Shown here piece by piece: positions 19,713-29,238 of a DNA stretch of 64,000 bases (position 1 is the stretch's first letter; every line of letters starts with the position of its first letter). The DNA is taken from contig OY747713.1 of the NCBI GenBank assembly GCA_963556495.2, forward strand, positions 50,379,328 to 50,443,327, given 5' to 3'. This DNA is from Valencia hispanica (Eukaryota; Chordata; Actinopteri; Cyprinodontiformes; Valenciidae). Below the pieces are notes generated by a model, which saw nothing but the letters and a program-made list of their open reading frames with translations, had not been told where the DNA came from and did no database searches. The translations under genes and the position numbers were made by a program.

Positions 19713-21605
19713 ATGGACCCAGCACTCGCCCAGGAGATCGACGCCCTGCGCCAGGACGTCTGGGCCAACCTGGCCAGACTCGCTGCCTCTCCTCACCTCC
19801 CTGTGCGGGTCTCCGGAGCCGGGGAGATCCTCGGAGTGCTCCCTCACTTCCAGAGTGTGTTCTCGGCCCGGGAGCTCGCCGATCTGCGGCGTGAGGCGGA
19901 GAGGATTCGCCAGGAGGCGTTGGACCAGACGATCGGTCCGCCCTCTCCGCCTCCACCATCTGGCCGTAGGCGACGGACCCGCCGAACCGGAGTTTCAGCG
20001 AGCGAGGAGCAGGGCGGCGCGGCCACACGGACCACCAACGTCGGCTCCATCTCCGCGTGGCACCCACCGCCGGTTCTCTCCCCCGCCGTCTTTGTCCCTC
20101 CTCCAGCTGGCTCTTCGGGGGCTCCTCACATCAGGGAGGAGGATCTCTTCGAGCTCTTCCATGGGGACAAGACGGCCTACCTCTGCTCCAGGGGAGCGCC
20201 TCGCCGCAGGCAGCGAAGCCGCCGAGGTGGGGCCGCTTCCGGGGCAGTTCCAGCTCCAGTCCGTGAGCCCGTTCCGGCACCAGTCCGTGAGCCCGTTCCA
20301 GCTCCAGAGCCCGTTCCAGCTCCAGAGCCCGTTCCAGCTCCAGAGCCCGCCGTTGTTGTGGCAGCCGTGTTTCTGGCGGTCACAGCGCCGGCTCTCCAGC
20401 GATGGACATTTCCCCATGCGTCACTGAAGCTCCCGGGGAGGGTCAGGGAGGACCCGTCCCCGTCGCTGAAGCTCCCAGGGAGGGTCAGGGAGGACCCGTC
20501 CCCATCACTGGAGCCTCTAGAACCTTCGTCTCAGCCGGCATCCGAGCCTCCAGAACGGTCGTCTCAGCAGGCGTCCGAGCCTCCAGAACGGTCGTCTCAG
20601 CAGGCGTCCGAACCTCCAGAACCTTCGTCTCAGCAGGCGTCCGAGCCTCCAGAACCTTCGTCTCAGCAGGCGTCCGAGCCTCCTGAACGGTCGTCTCAGC
20701 AGGCGTCCGAGCCTCCAGAACGGTCGTCTCAGCAGGCGTCCGAGCCTCCAGAAAGGTCGTCTCAGCAGGCGTCCGAGCCACCAGAACGGTCGTCTCAGGA
20801 GGCGTCCGAGCCTCCAGAACCTTCGTCTCAGGAGGCGTCCGAGCCTCCAGAACCTTCGTCTCAGGAGGCGTCCGAGCCTCCAGAACCTTCCTCTCAGGAG
20901 GCGTCCAAGCCTCCAGAACCTTCGTCTCAGGAGGCGTCCGAGCCTCCAGACTCTCTTTGTCTCGGCCGACCTTTACCGGCCAGGCGTCTTTGGCGCTACC
21001 TGACCCTCAGAAGAGGACCTAAGGGCCGTTCGCCCGACCTCCGTCCAGCCAGAGGACGCCACCGGGGCCATCTGCCCGACCTCCAGGTCCTCAGGGGACG
21101 CCCCCGGGGCCATCCGCCCGACCTCCAGGTCCTCAGGGGACGCCGCCGGGGCCGTCCGCCCGACCTCCGTCCAGCCAGAGGACGCCGCCGGGGCGGTCCG
21201 CCCGACCTCCGTCCAGCCAGAGGATGCCGCCGGGGCCGTCCGCCCGACCTCCAGGTCCTCAGGGGCCGCCACCGGGACCGTCCGCCTGACCTCCAGGTCC
21301 TCAGGGGCCGCCGCCGGGGCCGTCCGCCCGACCTCCAGGTCCTCAGGGGCCGCCACCGGGGCCGTCCGCCAGACTTCCAGGGGCGTACCCAAAGAGACTG
21401 GGGCCCTCCTTCCGTGGGCCCCCTCCACCCAGCCTGGCAAGGGTGCTTGTTTTTTTCTCTTCCCTTTCTTTTTCACTCTCTCCACGGCGTCTGGAATCCA
21501 CCTTTAAAGGGGGGGGGTCCTGTCACGCTGCCCTATTCCTGCCTCATTGTCTTCACCTGTCTGTCTCATCAACCACACCTGATCCCACTCACCTCCTGCA
21601 TTTAA
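19713..21605 (+). CDS. Repetitive Gag-position ORF of the short LTR element
   Basis: 630 codons from ATG 7 bp after the primer site. Residues 1-75 are non-repetitive and probably helical (MDPALAQEIDALRQDVWANL, then ARELADLRREAERIRQEAL), like a matrix or capsid N-terminus, though I recognise no named domain. Arg-rich RRRRTRRTG follows. Then three arrays: PVPAPE-type repeats (18-bp DNA unit, about 20256-20348), an 11-residue unit SEPPERSSQQA (33-bp DNA unit, about 20520-20950), and a 14-residue basic unit PPDLQVLRGRRRGR (42-bp unit, about 21030-21380). The C-terminus is a hydrophobic tail running across the polypurine tract into the right LTR, so the natural end is uncertain. The acidic and basic arrays suggest an RNA-binding structural protein; that is inference. 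No zinc knuckle is visible. Confidence 0.6.
   Translation: MDPALAQEIDALRQDVWANLARLAASPHLPVRVSGAGEILGVLPHFQSVFSARELADLRREAERIRQEALDQTIGPPSPPPPSGRRRRTRRTGVSASEEQGGAATRTTNVGSISAWHPPPVLSPAVFVPPPAGSSGAPHIREEDLFELFHGDKTAYLCSRGAPRRRQRSRRGGAASGAVPAPVREPVPAPVREPVPAPEPVPAPEPVPAPEPAVVVAAVFLAVTAPALQRWTFPHASLKLPGRVREDPSPSLKLPGRVREDPSPSLEPLEPSSQPASEPPERSSQQASEPPERSSQQASEPPEPSSQQASEPPEPSSQQASEPPERSSQQASEPPERSSQQASEPPERSSQQASEPPERSSQEASEPPEPSSQEASEPPEPSSQEASEPPEPSSQEASKPPEPSSQEASEPPDSLCLGRPLPARRLWRYLTLRRGPKGRSPDLRPARGRHRGHLPDLQVLRGRPRGHPPDLQVLRGRRRGRPPDLRPARGRRRGGPPDLRPARGCRRGRPPDLQVLRGRHRDRPPDLQVLRGRRRGRPPDLQVLRGRHRGRPPDFQGRTQRDWGPPSVGPLHPAWQGCLFFSLPFLFHSLHGVWNPPLKGGGPVTLPYSCLIVFTCLSHQPHLIPLTSCI
20520..20950. 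repeat. 33-bp coding minisatellite
   Basis: About 13 tandem copies of a unit GAGCCTCCAGAAC(GG/CT)TCGTCTCAG followed by (C/G)AGGCGTCC. Changes between units fall mainly on E/R/P and Q/E codons, and an upstream group (CAGCAG) is distinct from a downstream group (CAGGAG), suggesting growth from one end. Because the unit is a multiple of three, frames on both strands stay open; only the plus frame joins the rest of the ORF. Confidence 0.85.
21030..21380. repeat. 42-bp coding minisatellite
   Basis: About 8 copies of a GC-rich unit CGCCCGACCTCCAGGTCCTC plus AGGGG(A/C)CGCCGCCGGGGCCG, alternating with a variant containing CCGTCCAGCCAGAGGA. Encodes the basic PPDL(Q/R)-repeat of the ORF. Confidence 0.85.
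21506..21517 (+). other. Polypurine tract of the short LTR element
   Basis: AAAGGGGGGGGG, three bases before the right LTR, is the expected second-strand primer. Confidence 0.8.
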
Positions 21606-21810
21606 GACCCCTCACTTCCTTTCACTCCCGGCCGGATCATTAGTAATTGTCAATCCCCATGGTGTGTCGTTCTTCCTGCTGTCTTCCTTCCATGCCTGAT
21701 GTCCAGTGTCTCCGTTCACCACCATCATCACGATCTCCTCACAATAATAAACATCCTGCACCTTCCTTCACCGAGTGCGTTTGGGTCCATTCTCCACACA
21801 CCACGTGACA
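21521..21810 (+). repeat. Right LTR of the short LTR element
   Basis: 290 bp, TGTCACG...CGTGACA, followed by AATTT. The ends form a 7-bp inverted repeat. GGCCGGATCATT recurs at 21630-21641 as in the left LTR. Confidence 0.9.
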
Positions 21811-21970
21811 AATTTGCTGGGATTCCTTTAATAGAGAGGAGCTATAAACTAGCTAAAACTTTGAACTGATTGGAATGTTTTATGCTAAGATGACTTTCCT
21901 TTGGTGTGCCTTGTAAAAACATCTGTTGTGATTCGGCGCTATATTAATAAAGTAAATTGAAATTAAAACA
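21811..21970 (+). repeat. LINE 3' UTR, right half and tail
   Basis: Continues 19090-19403. Ends GATTCGGCGCTATATTAATAA then AGTAAATTGAAATTAAAAC, the typical fish LINE terminus with ATAAA before a short AT repeat. Confidence 0.65.
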
Positions 21971-21974
21971 TTGA

Positions 21975-22260
21975 AACTTCAATAACTTGCAGTTTTTGTT
22001 GCATCTATACTACACTGGAACAGCTCCAGCTCAGGAAATACAAAATTTAGACTCTGCAAATGCAGATTATGATATTCTACACTAATGGCAGGATATTTAA
22101 AACCCAGTTTATAATTTGTGAAACCTTAGCCTAATTTGTGAAATCTTTATTAAATAGCCAGCTAAATTACACTTAATGTTTATATCAGACCAAAATCCTC
22201 AGTCAATATTTTCTTAGGTGCTCTAAATATTTCGTGCACATATAGCAGAATGGAACATGC
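21975..22260. other. Unclassified AT-rich DNA
   Basis: No frame or repeat recognised between the LINE tail and the MITE. It repeats the phrase TATTCTACACTAATGGCAG also seen at about 19037. Confidence 0.3.
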
Positions 22261-22843
22261 TTAAAGGGGGGGGGGGGGGGGTATTATGCTAAATGGACTT
22301 TCTGAAGCTTGATATCCTAAGATCCTGTCTTTCCCTCATTAAAAACATACCTGACCCATTCACTCATGTTAGAGTACTCTTTGAGTCTCTGCCGGTCTCT
22401 GCTGGTAGTTCTCGGGGTTGCTGAAATGCCTGCTCCCACCTATCCCCGCCTTTTCCACCCATATCCTCCTCCGACCTTACGTACTCAGCCGAGAGCCTCG
22501 CCCCTGCAGAGCTCCCCACCCCTCCCCACCTCACACAACTCCGGCTGAGTCCCAGGTGCAGTAATTATAACACACCAGCTGCAGCTGCGCGTCTTTTGTG
22601 GGATTTTGTTTCCGACTCAGTGCATGTACGGTATGTGACCAACTGAAGGGGAAGTGTCAGAAAGAGTAGGAGGGTCTTAGAGAGGCACAGGCGAAAATCA
22701 AGGCGTCCAATACGGAAGTAAATTTATTTAAGGTGGATTTGGATATATAACAGACTTTTAAAAGACTTAAGGTGTCAATTTTATTGAAGTGTGCTATAGA
22801 AGGATAACATGTGCCTGGAAGAAGCATAATACGCCCCCTTTAA
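22261..22843. mobile_element. MITE with TTAAAGGGGGCGTATTATG ends
   Basis: Left end TTAAA followed by 17 G and TATTATGCT; right end AGCATAATACGCCCCCTTTAA (22823-22843). The reverse complement of the right end reads TTAAAGGGGGCGTATTATGCT, so the left end is the same inverted repeat with its G run expanded. The interior carries no transposase; the 60-codon frame at 22366-22548 has no motif. TTAA at both ends would suit a piggyBac-type target, but the superfamily is not certain. Confidence 0.65.
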
Positions 22844-23118
22844 AGGTATGCTTCTCTGTGTTTATGTGTGTCGGTAAATACAGATGTTCATGACATTCAT
22901 ATGGTGGGGTTGAATTGTCAGATTATAAAAATAAAATTTTCAGCATTATAAGATGTTTATAAACTTTCAATTGATAATAAATTTAAAGTTTGTAATATTT
23001 TACTTGTTTACCTTCAAATTCTGTGTATCCCATTCACAAATGTCTTTTGTAATTCATATTTCTCACCAACACATATTCTTAGTATTCCTATTAGCTTGAA
23101 ATTTCACATTTTTATATA

Positions 23119-24495
23119 CAGGTCCTTCTCAAAAAATGTGCATATTGTGATAAAGTTCATTCTTTCCATAATGTAATGATAAAAATTAAACTTTCATATA
23201 TTTTTGATTCATTGCACACCAACTGAAATATTTCAGGTCTTTTATTGTTTTAAAACTGATGATTTTGGCATACAGCTCATGAAAACCCAAAATTCCTATC
23301 TCAAAAAATTAGCATATCATGAAAAGGTTCTCTAAATGAGCTATTAACGTAATCATCTGAATCAACTAATTAACTCTAAACAACTGGAAAAGATTCCTGA
23401 GATTTTTTAAAACTCCCAGCCTGGTCCATTACTCAAAACCGCAATCATGGGTAAGACTGCGGACCTGACTGCTGACCAGAAGGCCATCATTGACACCCTC
23501 AACCAAGAGAGTAAGACACAGAAAGACATTTCTGAACGAATAGGCTGTTCCCAGAGGAGAAGGATCGATTCCAGACCTTGGGGGACCTGTGGAAGCAGTG
23601 GACTGAGTCTGGAGTAGAAACATCCAGAGCCACCGTGCACAGGCGTGTCCAGGAAATGGGCTACAGGTGCCGCATTCCCCAGGTCAAGCCACTTTTGAAC
23701 CAGAAACAGCGGCAGAAGCACCTGACCTGGGCTACAGAGAAGTAGCACTGGACTGTTGCTCAGTGGTCCAAAGTACTTTTTTCGGATGAAAGCAAATTTT
23801 GCATGTCATTTGGAAATCAAGGTGCCAGAGTCTGGAGGAAGACTGGGGAGAAGGAAATGCCAAAATGCCTGAAGTCCAGTGTCAAGTACCCACAGTCAGT
23901 GATGGTCTGGGTTGCCATGTCAGCTGCTGGTGTCGGTCCACTGTGTTTTATCAAGGGCAGGGTCAATGCAGCTAGCTATCAGGAGATTTTGGAGCACTTC
24001 ATGCTTCCATCTGGTGAAAAGCTTTATGGAGATGAAGATTACATTTTTCAGCACGACCTGGCACCTGCTCACAGTGCCAAAACCACTGGTAAATGGTTTA
24101 CTGACCATGGTATTACTGTGCTCAATTGGCCTGCCAACTCTTCTGACCTGAACCCATAGAGAATCTGTGGGATATTGTGAAGAGGAAGTTGAGAGACGCA
24201 TTCCCGACCAAGTATTGAGTGCATAACTGAACATAATTATTTGAAAATTGACTTTTTTTGTATTAAAAACACTTTTCTTTTATTGGTCGGATGAAATATG
24301 CTAATTTTTTGAGATAGGAATTTGGGGTTTTCATGAGCTGTATGCCAAAATCATCAGTTTTAAAACAATAAAAGACCTGAAATATTTCAGTTGGTGTGCA
24401 AGGAATCTAAAATATATGAAAGTTTAATTTTTATCATTACATTATGGAAAAGAATGAGCTTTATCACAATATTCTAATTTTTTGAGAAGGACCTG
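23119..24495 (+). mobile_element. Tc1/mariner-type transposon with long inverted repeats
   Basis: Begins CAGGTCCTTCTCAAAAAAT and ends ATTTTTTGAGAAGGACCTG, flanked by TA at 23117-23118 and 24496-24497. The inverted repeats run about 200 bp each (23119-23316 and 24296-24495), far longer than the minimal Tc1 ends, with repeated CTCAAAAAATTAGCATAT motifs at inner and outer positions that fit an IR/DR layout with two transposase sites per end. The left outer repeat has GTGCATATTGTG where the right predicts TAGAATATTGTG. Confidence 0.9.
23447..24215 (+). pseudogene. Tc1-type transposase, broken
   Basis: Starts MGKTADLTADQKAII, the N-terminal helix-turn-helix, but an internal deletion with a frame change follows CSQ near 23555, removing most of the paired-like DNA-binding region. 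Similarity continues in another frame (TSRATVHRRVQEMGY), meets a TAG at 23743-23745, then runs to the catalytic domain: FSDESKFCM with the first Asp, VMVWVAMSAAGVGPLCF, and QHDLAPAHSAK with the second Asp (117-codon frame 23803-24159). A TAG at 24157-24159 directly after SSDLNP cuts off the segment with the third acidic residue. At least one deletion and two stops make it inactive, but the ends remain a usable non-autonomous substrate. Confidence 0.85.
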
Positions 24496-24832
24496 TACAT
24501 GAACTGTGGTTGACTTTCCATTGTCTTGTGCAATCTTGAAATATGGTAGCTGTTTAGGGACTTACAGAATACAATGCTCCGCGTTTTGCTTTTGCATTTG
24601 AATCCAATGTGATCGTGATAGGAGGAATTCATTTGTTGATTTCACAGATAATTATCAAATTGTTTATATAATTCTACTAATTATGCAGTAGCCTACAGAA
24701 ACCTTGATGTCTTCTCTTCCTTTGAAGCTCCTCGACTCTTTATTTTCTCAATGACTTCGGATAAGAAAAGAAGGTTAGATATAGGTCTGTAAGTCATCGT
24801 AATCGAGGGAGCGTTTCTTAAGTAAAGTTTCA

Positions 24833-24945
24833 ATTACATCCATCCATCCTATGCAGGGTTGCGGGGGGGGGGCTGGTGCCTATCTACAGCAGTCATGGAG
24901 TGAGAGGTAGGGTACACCCTGGAGAGGTTGACAGTCCATGGCAGA
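24833..24945. repeat. Short dispersed repeat fragment
   Basis: TACATCCATCCATCCTATGC, a run of nine G, then CAGTCATGGAGTGAGAGG and GTACACCCTGGAGAGGTTG resemble a short repeat found widely in fish spacers. No gene. Confidence 0.45.
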
Positions 24946-25069
24946 GGTTCAATTACAGCAATTCCTGTGTTATGTATCCATTTACTAAAGATAGAGTCAT
25001 CATACATAAAATGGGGCAGTAACCAAAGAGAACACTTCCTTAAAAGATTTGGTTGGTCAGTGCGGGGCC

Positions 25070-25500
25070 CTCCCACGGCTGGCAGAGGGAGAGCGGAAAC
25101 CTAGGACTGGACCCCTAGGGTAGGAGCACTGGGTGATATATAATGGGAAAAAACGTGGGATAAAAAAAAATAGGTTGGGATTGGGTTCAACATGCAAGTT
25201 GAAGGTTTAGATGAGGCTAATATTTTTTATAATAATTGATACATGCAGTTTATTAATCTGCTCAATGTGGGATGGCACGATGTGGATTCTTAGTTCAGTT
25301 TGTTCAGATTAAATATTAGTTCAAATGAATTGCAATTAAATACTACTGAATATATAATTATTATTTTAAAGGTTGACGGGTAAACATAGTTTATGACCGG
25401 ATTTCTTTGAGCCCATCAGTCAAAAGGACAGAACAAAAAAGGCTTACCTGAGTACCTTAATTTATCACTGCAAATGGTTGCAGTTTTAATAACATGTTAA
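25070..25500. other. Unclassified DNA
   Basis: No gene or recognisable repeat. AT-rich apart from CCCTCCCACGGCTGGCAGAGGG near 25070. Confidence 0.3.
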
Positions 25501-25519
25501 TTCCAATCGTATCTTCTGA

Positions 25520-25690
25520 TCGCTTGCTACCAAAGACATCTCTTGTTTTCCTTGAAAGGGGTGTGAGTCAATGGAATTCTATAGAACTTCCGTGTTTTGT
25601 TGTTTTTATCAAAGCGATTTGTGCAACCAACAGCACAAAAAGACATGATTGTGTCTCTTTCTGCACCCGACATGCACAGTAGACCAGGGA
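25520..25690. repeat. Dispersed repeat Y, copy 1
   Basis: TTTCCTTGAAAGGGGTGTGA, then ATGGAATTCTATAGAA, GTGCAACCAACAGCAC and GACATGATTGTG match 63150-63300 in direct orientation with point differences. Family not recognised. Confidence 0.65.
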
Positions 25691-25830
25691 GTGAGATAGA
25701 CCAATAATCCCTCTATAAAGCAAGAAGCTGTAGAAAAAAATCTTTGAAAAGAAATTTTGCTTTATTGTTCATAATATAGAAAATGCATTTTGCTGTGAGA
25801 GTTTATGGCAGTTTTTTCTTGTTTGTCTAA

Positions 25831-26440
25831 GGGCCCGTCCACACGGAGACGTGTTTCGCTGTATACGTATACATTTTTTATCGTATTAGCGTTTCGTCCA
25901 CACGGATCCGGCGTTTTCGGAGATTGAAACTGCTATTTTTTGAAACCGGGTCCCAAAGTGGATAAATCTGAAAACTACACCCTTGAGGTTTCGTGTGTAC
26001 AGCCAATCCGTATATTTTGTGAAACGATGATGTCATCACATCATGCTTCGGCTGCGTCACACGTCACACGTAACTGCAACAACAATAATGGCGGACTACA
26101 TGATTTTGTTCGTGCTGCAGAAGCTACTAAGCCTACTAGCTTTATTACAGCAAAATCTATTGCTTTGTTATAAATGTATTCTTCTTGGTTCGTATATAGC
26201 GAGCAAGGTTATGCACATGCTCAAAGTCTTCTCCGTGTATAGTGTATCTCTGTGGCAGAATTACAGCGCCCCATACTGGTCTGGCATATATACTACACCG
26301 TTTTCAGTCGGTTTGGTTTCAGTGGTTTCGTGTGGACGCAGATATTTCTTGAGACGATGCCGTGTTTACGGAATTTTTTTTTAGAACGAGGAAAAAAAAT
26401 TATCGGATAGGGAACGTACCGGCTTTGTGTGGACGTGGCC
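25831..26440. mobile_element. PIF/Harbinger-type MITE
   Basis: 610 bp between TAA duplications (25828-25830 and 26441-26443). The left end GGGCCCGTCCACACGG and the right end, read inverted, GGCCACGTCCACAC form the terminal repeats; internal CCACACGGATCCGGCG and TTCGTGTGGACG repeat the motif subterminally. A 3-bp TAA target and GG-starting ends suit PIF/Harbinger or ISL2EU. No transposase; internal frames (25940-26173, 26043-26384) have no motif. Confidence 0.7.
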
Positions 26441-26444
26441 TAAG

Positions 26445-27520
26445 TCTCATTGTCACATTTTGTAAATGTCCACTAGAATAGTTAGACAAGACCTAATTGT
26501 GAAAGGTAGTTAGTTAGTTTTCTCGACTGCATGGTGTAATTTCCTTCCTTTGTTTTGTTGTGTCAAACCACATCACTCAACAGTTATTATACTTTGCTTA
26601 ATCTAAAATCATTGAATCTAACTGCATGGTAATCGAGGGGGGAAATAATTTTGTACTTTGTCATTTTACATCTGTGTATCTGAATTGACTTACTTGACTT
26701 AATTGATTACTTTGCAGTGTTTGAAGATGGATGGCTTTGGAGCAGACCAGATATGCACAACCCTGTTAGTTGTATGTTATGAAACTCATAAATACTCCCT
26801 CATTTAGGGGGTTTTATCATTTCAGCATGATCAACAAAATCTGGGCTCTGTGGAGGACCCAGAAGGCCCCTTGTGTGCACGTAAAGATGATGAAATTTAC
26901 ATCACACCGATATGATGAAGGGGACAGTTCAGGAACTGAAAATTCTGTCCATTACTAGATTAGCAGATAAATCTTGTCCATTATAAGACTGTGCAACTTT
27001 TTTCCATTGCTTTTTCTCTTCTGGTAAAAGAGTTGGGGTTAACTTGAGTAGGAATTGTGAAAATAAACTTGCCTGGTGACTGATTTTATACATAGCTTTC
27101 TTAGCTGGCATTAACTCTGTTTTATTTTTACCCACAAGGTAAACTAAGACAGCAGTGTCTATTCACAAATCCTTTTTAAAACACTTTTTTATCATTTGCT
27201 TTGCTGTACTGCTTTACAGGCCTTGGCCTCTGCAGATTTCTACTGGCATCCTCAACGAGGCAGGAAATTAATAAAAAAAGAGACAGAATCAGCTGCAAAG
27301 CTGGCGGAAGATGAGCTGCCAACCGTAATTACCCCAAGTGCTATTACATGGCACGTATTTGAATAGACAGTTAAGAATACCCATGCTTTCTAATGTGCTC
27401 TTACAGCTCCATCAGCTATCTTCCTTTCTACTGGTCAAATTCAGACACATTGAAAATGATCACACACAACAACTTCTTTATAGCCAGCTATTTAAAGATA
27501 CCACATGAATACCCATATGA
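26445..27520. other. Unclassified AT-rich DNA
   Basis: No recognised coding sequence or element end. Small frames at 26770-26958 and 27393-27647 are unsupported; the latter enters the LTR at 27525. Confidence 0.3.
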
Positions 27521-27524
27521 TATT

Positions 27525-28004
27525 TGTTATCGAAGTTCTTTTAATAAAAGAGATGAGAGAGATTCCTTCAGATATTTGGAGGTTTTAATAGACTTAGTTG
27601 ATCAAACAAGGAGGTACAGCGTCAACAGAAAAAATATGCAATACTGACCTGCCTTCCAAAACAAGACACAGGATTATATAGGTTCAGTAATGCTGAGCCT
27701 ATCAATATGAAATCACAGACAAACATTTCTCAGTTAGTAGACATTTGACTCATAGGCGTAGAAGATTTGATATCGAAGCATAATCAATGTATGTCAGGAC
27801 GTTCTTAGACATAAGAGAGTTGCCATGCCAACCCAGACTGCAAGAGTCTGAATCAGTAGGTTTGTCCTGACCTAAATTCATACACAGTCATATAATCAGA
27901 TTGGTTACCATATCATAAAGAAAAGACACGCAGTAACTATCAGTAACTGTCAGTATGTGAACTACACAGAACAGATCATTCTTAACATTAAATTTTTTTC
28001 CACA
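27525..28004 (-). repeat. 3' LTR of a minus-strand endogenous retrovirus
   Basis: On the minus strand it begins TGTGGAAAAAAATTT just after a polypurine tract and ends TTCGATAACA, 480 bp. It has ATTAAA-type signals in its last quarter. The boundary with the tract is well supported; the far end is placed on the TG...CA rule only, since no second LTR remains to compare. Confidence 0.55.
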
Positions 28005-28022
28005 ATAGTCCTCCCTTTTTAT
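28005..28022 (-). other. Polypurine tract of the minus-strand ERV
   Basis: AAAAAGGGAGGACTAT on the minus strand, directly before the LTR start. Confidence 0.6.
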
Positions 28023-29010
28023 CATATCTCAGTGATAAACAAAACCAAAACAAAAAACAAATAAGTAAGAATGGCTCACTTGAAACTACTACTAATGAGA
28101 AGGCAGGCAGTGGAAAAAAACAATACCAAATGATTTTTGTGCATTACATGTCACAGTCAGTCAACTTCTGAACAAAATGATCAGTTCTATACATCCTTCC
28201 TGATGACAGTTATTGGACCCGATGCAACACCACATTCAAAAAACTCAGGGGCGTAAGATGCTCAACCTCCAACCTATGGTCGTGCTTGTCGTCTCCCGAC
28301 TTCTTGGGTGAAAAAGAATGCCCCCAAGGTAGCCATTTCTGCATCGCTCGTCATCAAAATCAGTATGTATAAGAAATAACTGCAAAACAGAGATGAAGAA
28401 AAACAATTTTAGGCAGAATCAGTCAAGTACACCATGAATGAGTAAAATAAATTTTGCACAAATTGAAACGTGTACTTTTCCCTTAAATGAGGCTTGCATC
28501 CAGTGTGAAAACCCCGAAATCAAAGATCGTCAGTCACTCATTTGTCAGCGCCACAGTGAGCCTTTAAAGAGGTTACGCAAAAACAGATCAGTAGTAATCA
28601 ATAACAATAGACTCAATTTCAGTACTGATTCACTGCTCATAAACGAATTTATAATCTCCCCCCCTTATTCATAGATTAATATGAATAAACAAAAAAAGGA
28701 AATAACTGAAAAAGGAAATAATTGTTGAATAATAACAATGAACTGGAATTGAATAAAAAATAAAAATAAAAAATAAAAAGGAAACATAACTGAAATCACA
28801 TAAATGAACTATTAATGAAAGAATAATAAAAGTATAATTGAAAAATGAAAATCAACCCCTTTTTTCTCTCTGCTTTACCTGGGATGAGACCCTGCTAAAT
28901 TTTCATGGAACTGCCTGACTCTCATAGAGGAACACAAGAGAGTAGTTACAGAAAAGAAACATCAGAAAACCTAATTCACAAAGTGATTTAAAAATAATCG
29001 TCATACACCT
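28023..29010 (-). other. ERV 3' untranslated stretch, low complexity
   Basis: Between the env relic and the polypurine tract. Very A-rich on the plus strand, with (AAATAAA)n around 28755-28785. The 78-codon plus frame at 28438-28674 has no motif. Confidence 0.4.
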
Positions 29011-29019
29011 GTAATCCAA

Positions 29020-29238
29020 TTACTCATATAACTCGAGGTCATCAAGCGTGTCCACGTTACATCCATCGTCTTCATCCCCTTCATCTCGCCTTTCGGCGTC
29101 TGCACCAGGTTCGTCTGCATCTGTCGACTCAGCCAGAGATTTTGCTAACATCTGATGTGTAAAAGCTCCTTCAAACACTGTAATCGCCAGAACTCTAATG
29201 CATGGAATGACACAACAACCACACACAGATACATCCAA
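29020..29238 (-). pseudogene. Retroviral Env transmembrane-subunit C-terminus (relic)
   Basis: The minus-strand frame starts without a Met at CGCCVIPCIRVL, the Cys-rich end of the membrane anchor and start of the cytoplasmic tail typical of gamma/epsilon-like fish ERV Env, then a long acidic tail (DADEPGADAERRDEGDEDDG) of about 40 residues. A TGA lies just upstream and no surface subunit, fusion peptide or heptad region is present. It is a decayed end of the element whose LTR is at 27525, joined near 29240 to an oppositely oriented fragment. The acidic tail is unlike the tail in the young ERV at 55.6 kb. Confidence 0.6.

Larger units (their letters stand above)
19404..21810 (+). mobile_element. 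Complete short LTR retrotransposon with self-complementary primer site
   Basis: Two 290-bp LTRs (TGTCACG...GTGACA) enclose 1,827 bp. The element is flanked by the 5-bp duplication AATTT (19399-19403, 21811-21815), the size used by Ty3/gypsy elements. The LTRs differ at five positions (about 98% identical), so insertion is fairly recent. There is a polypurine tract before the right LTR and a primer site after the left LTR. The internal region holds one long ORF and no protease, reverse transcriptase or integrase, so the element must have been mobilised by enzymes supplied in trans. Confidence 0.9.

Noticed and set aside
20177..21485. Minus-strand ORFs with TPAETTVLEAR-type repeats
   Set aside because: Shadows of the 33- and 42-bp minisatellites; unit length is a multiple of three, so every frame can stay open.
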